This document shows, one piece after another, positions 6,117-7,607 of a stretch of 7,607 bases of DNA. Every line of letters starts with the position of its first letter. Position 1 is the first letter of the stretch. The stretch spans positions 1 through 7,607 of the forward strand of contig DAIAZB010000039.1 in NCBI GenBank assembly GCA_027443745.1. The letters run 5' to 3'. The DNA is from Thiomonas sp. GTDB taxonomy: Bacteria; Pseudomonadota; Gammaproteobacteria; Burkholderiales; Burkholderiaceae. The position numbers and the translations under genes are program-made. The notes under the pieces are model-generated. The model saw nothing but the letters and a program-made list of their open reading frames with translations. It had not been told where the DNA came from and did not search any database.

Positions 6117-6782
6117 TCAGCGTCCGAAAACGAAGCGGGGGCCGGCCCAGTACAGCAGCTTGCGCAGCCCGATGGCCAGCAGGAGGTAGATCGCCGTGAC
6201 CACGATGTAGGACTCGAAGCCACGGAAATTGCGCGAGGCGATGAGGTTGGCGGCGTAGGACAGCTCGGGCGTGGAGATCTGGCTGCACACGGCCGAGCCG
6301 AGCATGACGATGATGATCTGGCTGACCAGTGCCGGCCACACCCGGCGCATCGACGGCGGCAGAACCACGCGCAGGAAAACCTGCCCCGGCGTCAACGCCA
6401 GGCTCGATCCGGCTTCGATCTGCCCGCGCGGGGTCGACTGGATGCCGGCGCGCAAAATCTCGGTGGCATAGGCGCCGAGGTTGATGATCATCGCCAGCGC
6501 CGAGGCTGCGCCGGGAGAGAGCCGCAAACCCAGGCTGGGCAGGCCGAAAAAAATGAAAAACAGTTGAATGATGAACGGCGTGTTGCGAATCACCTCGACA
6601 TAGGCCGACACCACGGCACGCAGCCACCGCGCCTGGCTCCAGGTGCGCGCCCAGCTGCAGGCCACCCCCAACATCAGACCAACGAGGGCCGACACCACGG
6701 TGAGCGCGACCGTCCAGGCCAGCCCCTGCAACAGCAGGGGCCACTGCTCCAGGACCGCAGCGAAGTCCAGATGGATGCTCAT
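6117..6782 (-). CDS. Polar amino-acid ABC transporter permease (first; HisM/HisQ family)
   Basis: This is a 221-residue partner permease of the same family. Motifs are YVEVIRNTPFIIQLFFIFFG (61-80), GAYATEILRAGIQSTPRGQIEAGSSL (103-128) carrying the EAA loop with Glu123-Ala-Gly, LPPSMRR (141-147) and, near the end, a hydrophobic segment at about 192-206. Hydrophobic runs at about 20-42, 57-80, 94-110, 150-166 and 192-211 fit five helices. It begins 30 bp downstream of the binding-protein stop, with only a weak AGGCGA-like ribosome site. Its stop is 3 bp from the next permease start. The two permeases are clearly different in sequence, so the channel is probably a heterodimer rather than the product of recent duplication. 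Confidence 0.94.
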   Translation of the reverse strand: MSIHLDFAAVLEQWPLLLQGLAWTVALTVVSALVGLMLGVACSWARTWSQARWLRAVVSAYVEVIRNTPFIIQLFFIFFGLPSLGLRLSPGAASALAMIINLGAYATEILRAGIQSTPRGQIEAGSSLALTPGQVFLRVVLPPSMRRVWPALVSQIIIVMLGSAVCSQISTPELSYAANLIASRNFRGFESYIVVTAIYLLLAIGLRKLLYWAGPRFVFGR

Positions 6783-6812
6783 GGTCGGTCGCCTGCGCGT
6801 GCGCTCATGGTC

Positions 6813-7604
6813 TTACTCGGGAAGCTCGCCCACGGGGCGGCCCAGCCAGTGTTCGGACAGTTTGTTCAACTCACCGTTCTTCTTGGCCGCGTCGATGATG
6901 GCGTTGACCTTGTCGAGCAATGCCTTGTCACCCTTGGGCACGCCGACGAAATTGGGCGAATCCTTCAGCACGAACTTCATTTGCGCACCCAGGCCGGGGT
7001 TGTGCGTCATCATGTTCGACGCCACCGAAACCCCCGTCGCCACCAGTTGCGACTGTCCGGAGACGAAGGCGGCGATGGTGGAGGCGTTGTCCTCGAAGCG
7101 CATGATGTTGGTGCTGGGCGGCGCGACCTTCGTCAGCTGGATGTCTTCCACCGAGCCGCGCGTCACCGAGATGGACTTGCCGGCCAGGTCGGCGGGGCTC
7201 TTGATCGTCATGGTCTTGGGGCCGTAAACCGCCAGGAAGAACGGCGAGTAAGCGTGGCTGAAATCGACGACCTTCTCGCGCTCGGCGGTCTTGCCCAGGG
7301 TCGAGATCACCAGGTCGACCTTGCCCGTCTGCAGATAGGGAATGCGGTTGGAACTGCTCGCCGGCACCAGGTCGATCTTGACGCCCATCTCTTTGGCAAC
7401 GTACTTGGCCATGTCGACGTCGAGCCCTTCAGGCTCCATGGTCGTGCCGACGAAGCCGTAGGGCGGAAAGTCGGTGGGGATGGCCACCTTGAGAACCTTG
7501 GTCTGCATGATGTGCGCCAGGGCATCGGCCTGGGCCGGGGCTGCCAGGGTGCACAGCAGCGTGGCGAACAGCATGGGCAGGAATTTGAACAATCGCAATG
7601 ACAT
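6813..7604 (-). CDS. Periplasmic substrate-binding protein of amino-acid ABC transporter
   Basis: This is a 263-residue type-II (SBP_bac_3) periplasmic binding protein that captures the ligand for the two permeases. An N-terminal Sec signal is clear: basic start MSLRLFK, hydrophobic core FLPMLFATLLCTL, and probable cleavage after AQA at residue 26. No lipobox is seen, so the protein should be soluble in the periplasm. The mature domain begins IMQTKVLKVAIPTDFPPYGF (32-51), then VDLVISTLGKTAEREKVVDFSHAY (96-119), with Arg109 at the position that holds the ligand alpha-carboxylate. The acidic residue that usually grips the alpha-amino group is not visible: the segment is GQSQLVATGVSVA (183-195). 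The specific ligand is therefore open. It is the first gene of the cassette; its ATG lies 3 bases from the window edge, so its promoter is outside. Confidence 0.93.
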   Translation of the reverse strand: MSLRLFKFLPMLFATLLCTLAAPAQADALAHIMQTKVLKVAIPTDFPPYGFVGTTMEPEGLDVDMAKYVAKEMGVKIDLVPASSSNRIPYLQTGKVDLVISTLGKTAEREKVVDFSHAYSPFFLAVYGPKTMTIKSPADLAGKSISVTRGSVEDIQLTKVAPPSTNIMRFEDNASTIAAFVSGQSQLVATGVSVASNMMTHNPGLGAQMKFVLKDSPNFVGVPKGDKALLDKVNAIIDAAKKNGELNKLSEHWLGRPVGELPE

Positions 7605-7607
7605 GGC

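Noticed and set aside
5488..6744. 418-codon frame on the - strand across both permeases
   Set aside because: It overlaps two convincing permease genes in another frame and has the Arg/Gly/Pro-rich composition of a shadow frame.

Overview
The window is a GC-rich bacterial chromosome segment. Gene order, protein style and GC-rich hairpin repeats suggest a betaproteobacterium of the order Burkholderiales (Comamonadaceae or Thiomonas-like). That placement is inference from sequence style; no ribosomal RNA or other marker gene is present.

Positions 1-4211, mainly + strand, hold the distal half of a urease operon: the 3' end of ureC (urease alpha subunit, cut by the window edge), then ureE, ureF and ureG, the nickel-delivery and GTPase accessory genes that build the Ni centre of urease. 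The operon is interrupted. Between ureC and ureE sit a LysE/RhtB-type exporter gene, 16 bp behind ureC on the same strand, and a two-gene toxin-antitoxin module on the opposite strand: an AbrB/MazE-type antitoxin followed by a Doc/Fic-family toxin, overlapping by 4 bp. The module has a good sigma70-like promoter whose -10 overlaps a perfect inverted repeat, placed in the 100-bp gap shared with ureE.

Two hairpin-rich repeats lie in the urease genes. One (about 53-152) is inserted in frame inside ureC and adds roughly 33 residues to the alpha subunit. The other (about 2638-2805) fills the ureE-ureF gap, keeps the ureF frame open, and makes the ureF start uncertain.

After ureG comes a small CbiX-type chelatase gene (4303-4683, +). 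It converges with a four-gene polar amino-acid ABC importer on the - strand (4715-7604). In transcription order this is a periplasmic binding protein, two permeases and an ATPase, tightly packed with a 3-bp gap and a 14-bp overlap.

Functionally, UreE, UreF and UreG work with UreD (outside the window) to insert nickel into urease. The ABC cassette is an independent uptake system, and the toxin-antitoxin pair looks like an acquired module. I see no tRNA, rRNA, CRISPR array, transposase or phage gene. Most of the window is ordinary; the unusual points are the repeat inside ureC, the antisense toxin-antitoxin insertion that splits the operon, and the repeat at the ureF start.
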